From assembly GCF_018398425.1 (NCBI RefSeq), contig NZ_JADPMV010000001.1, forward strand, positions 2,232,001-2,296,000: DNA of 64,000 nucleotides, read 5' to 3'. The DNA is from Pseudomonas lalucatii. Its GTDB lineage: Bacteria; Pseudomonadota; Gammaproteobacteria; Pseudomonadales; Pseudomonadaceae. The translations under genes and the position numbers were made by a program. Positions within the stretch are counted from its first letter, which is position 1. Every line of letters begins with the position of its first letter. Positions 63,359-64,000 of the stretch are shown here, piece after piece. The notes below the pieces were generated by a model, which saw only the letters and a program-made list of their open reading frames with translations, searched no databases and was not told where the DNA came from.

Positions 63359-64000
63359 TCAGTTCAGGGCCGCGTCGATCCGCGCCGCGACCTCGGCCGG
63401 GACCCAGGTCGACCAGATGTCCCGGTGCTCGCGGTAGAACTGCCGGCTGACCTCAGCGGCCTCGCTGTGCTGCTCGGACATCCGCGCCAGGATGCTGTTG
63501 AACAGCGGCAGGGGAATCTGCACCTTGTCGAATACCTTGACCAGCTCGGGGGCGCGCGCATGGAAGTCGCGGGACACGCCGATGGCGATCTTGGCCGGCA
63601 ACGAGCGGCTGCCGACGGGGTTGGGGTGGTCGCCGTCGATCAGGGTCGCCCAGGCCGCGGCGTCGAACGGCGGCTCCGCCAGTTGCACCAGTTCGTAGCG
63701 CCCCATCAGCGGGGTCGGCGACCAGTAGTAGAAGAGGATGGGCTGCTGCCGGCGAATCGCCGAACTGATCGCCGCATCCAGGGCCGGGCCGGCGCCGGTG
63801 CGGAAGTTCACGTAGCTGTCCGTCAACCCGTAGGCCTTGAGCTTCTGCGAGTTGACCACGGCACAGGTCCAGCCGCTCGGGCAGTTGTAGAAGCGCCCCT
63901 TGTCCGGCTCCTCGGGGTCGCGGAACAGCGCCTTGAAGCGTGGCAGGTCGCTCACCGACTCGAGCCCGGCCGCCGGCGCATCGGCGCCCCTGACCAGGTA
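63359..64000 (-). CDS. ABC transporter substrate-binding protein, OpuAC type (N-terminus beyond window)
   Basis: The frame is open to the window edge, so only the C-terminal 213 residues are seen. Features of the OpuAC family are CPSGWTCAVVNSQKLKAYGL and the two-lobe hinge region, with SAIRRQQPILFYYWSPTPLMG carrying aromatic residues that could build a cation-binding cage. The final helix bundle is NSILARMSEQHSEAAEVSRQFYREH. The ligand could be glycine betaine, choline, carnitine or histidine; the aromatic residues favour a quaternary amine, but this is inference. A weak GC-rich stem-loop just after the stop (63332-63356) might make expression higher than that of the permease. Confidence 0.85.
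   Translation of the reverse strand, partial: YLVRGADAPAAGLESVSDLPRFKALFRDPEEPDKGRFYNCPSGWTCAVVNSQKLKAYGLTDSYVNFRTGAGPALDAAISSAIRRQQPILFYYWSPTPLMGRYELVQLAEPPFDAAAWATLIDGDHPNPVGSRSLPAKIAIGVSRDFHARAPELVKVFDKVQIPLPLFNSILARMSEQHSEAAEVSRQFYREHRDIWSTWVPAEVAARIDAALN

Overview
The window is a chromosomal segment of a high-GC gamma-proteobacterium, almost certainly a Pseudomonas. The evidence is the medium-chain-length polyhydroxyalkanoate (PHA) locus phaC1-phaZ-phaC2-phaD / phaF-phaI, the run pilMNOPQ-aroK-aroB-SPOR protein-gltB-gltD-hemE, and the run ponA-maeB-M48 protease-nuclease-rpmE-priA-argS-hslVU. From about 13.6 to 57 kb the gene order follows, as far as I recall it, the P. aeruginosa PA5033-PA5071 backbone. 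No rRNA, tRNA, insertion sequence, prophage or CRISPR array was seen.

Region 1 (1-13638, + strand) is the accessory part: a tightly packed aryl-polyene (APE)-type lipid-pigment cluster. It holds an AMP-ligase/dehydratase fusion (cut by the window edge), a GT2 glycosyltransferase, an LpxL-like acyltransferase, a MIO-type aromatic amino acid ammonia-lyase, a hot-dog thioesterase, a LolA-like carrier, an MMPL-type exporter, a halogenase-like flavoprotein, a methyltransferase, a DUF3261 lipoprotein, two ketosynthases, a second dehydratase and a ketoreductase. Nearly every junction is a start/stop overlap, so it should be one operon. The likely logic is that the lyase makes an arylacrylate starter, which the ligase activates. 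KS/KR/DH cycles extend it to a conjugated polyene, which is tailored, attached to a lipid and exported to the outer membrane. The acyl-carrier proteins and remaining genes would lie upstream of base 1.

Region 2 (13664-29662, mostly - strand) is housekeeping: a small lipoprotein, hemE, gltD-gltB (ammonium assimilation), then pilM-N-O-P-Q (type IV pilus alignment complex and secretin) followed by aroK-aroB and an ATPase/SPOR cell-division protein. The pilN-pilQ stretch is visibly lower in GC than its surroundings. Region 3 (29847-43587) has ponA (PBP1A), maeB, an M48 protease, a secreted nuclease, rpmE, priA, argS, a SPOR protein and the hslVU protease with a near-consensus heat-shock promoter.

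Region 4 (43588-50841) is the PHA locus: two class II synthases, depolymerase, TetR-type regulator PhaD, and convergent phasin genes phaF/phaI plus a granule-associated small protein. A 349-base leader before phaC1 carries a sigma-54-like -24/-12 element and several inverted repeats. Region 5 (51000-56879) has ubiE-ubiJ-ubiB, hisI-hisE, tatABC and rsmE. Region 6 (56973-64000) has a UPF0158 protein, dtd, pip, a lipoprotein, the autotransporter esterase estA (with a leader hairpin that buries its ribosome-binding site), and an ABC uptake system of the glycine betaine/choline/histidine type whose binding protein runs off the end.
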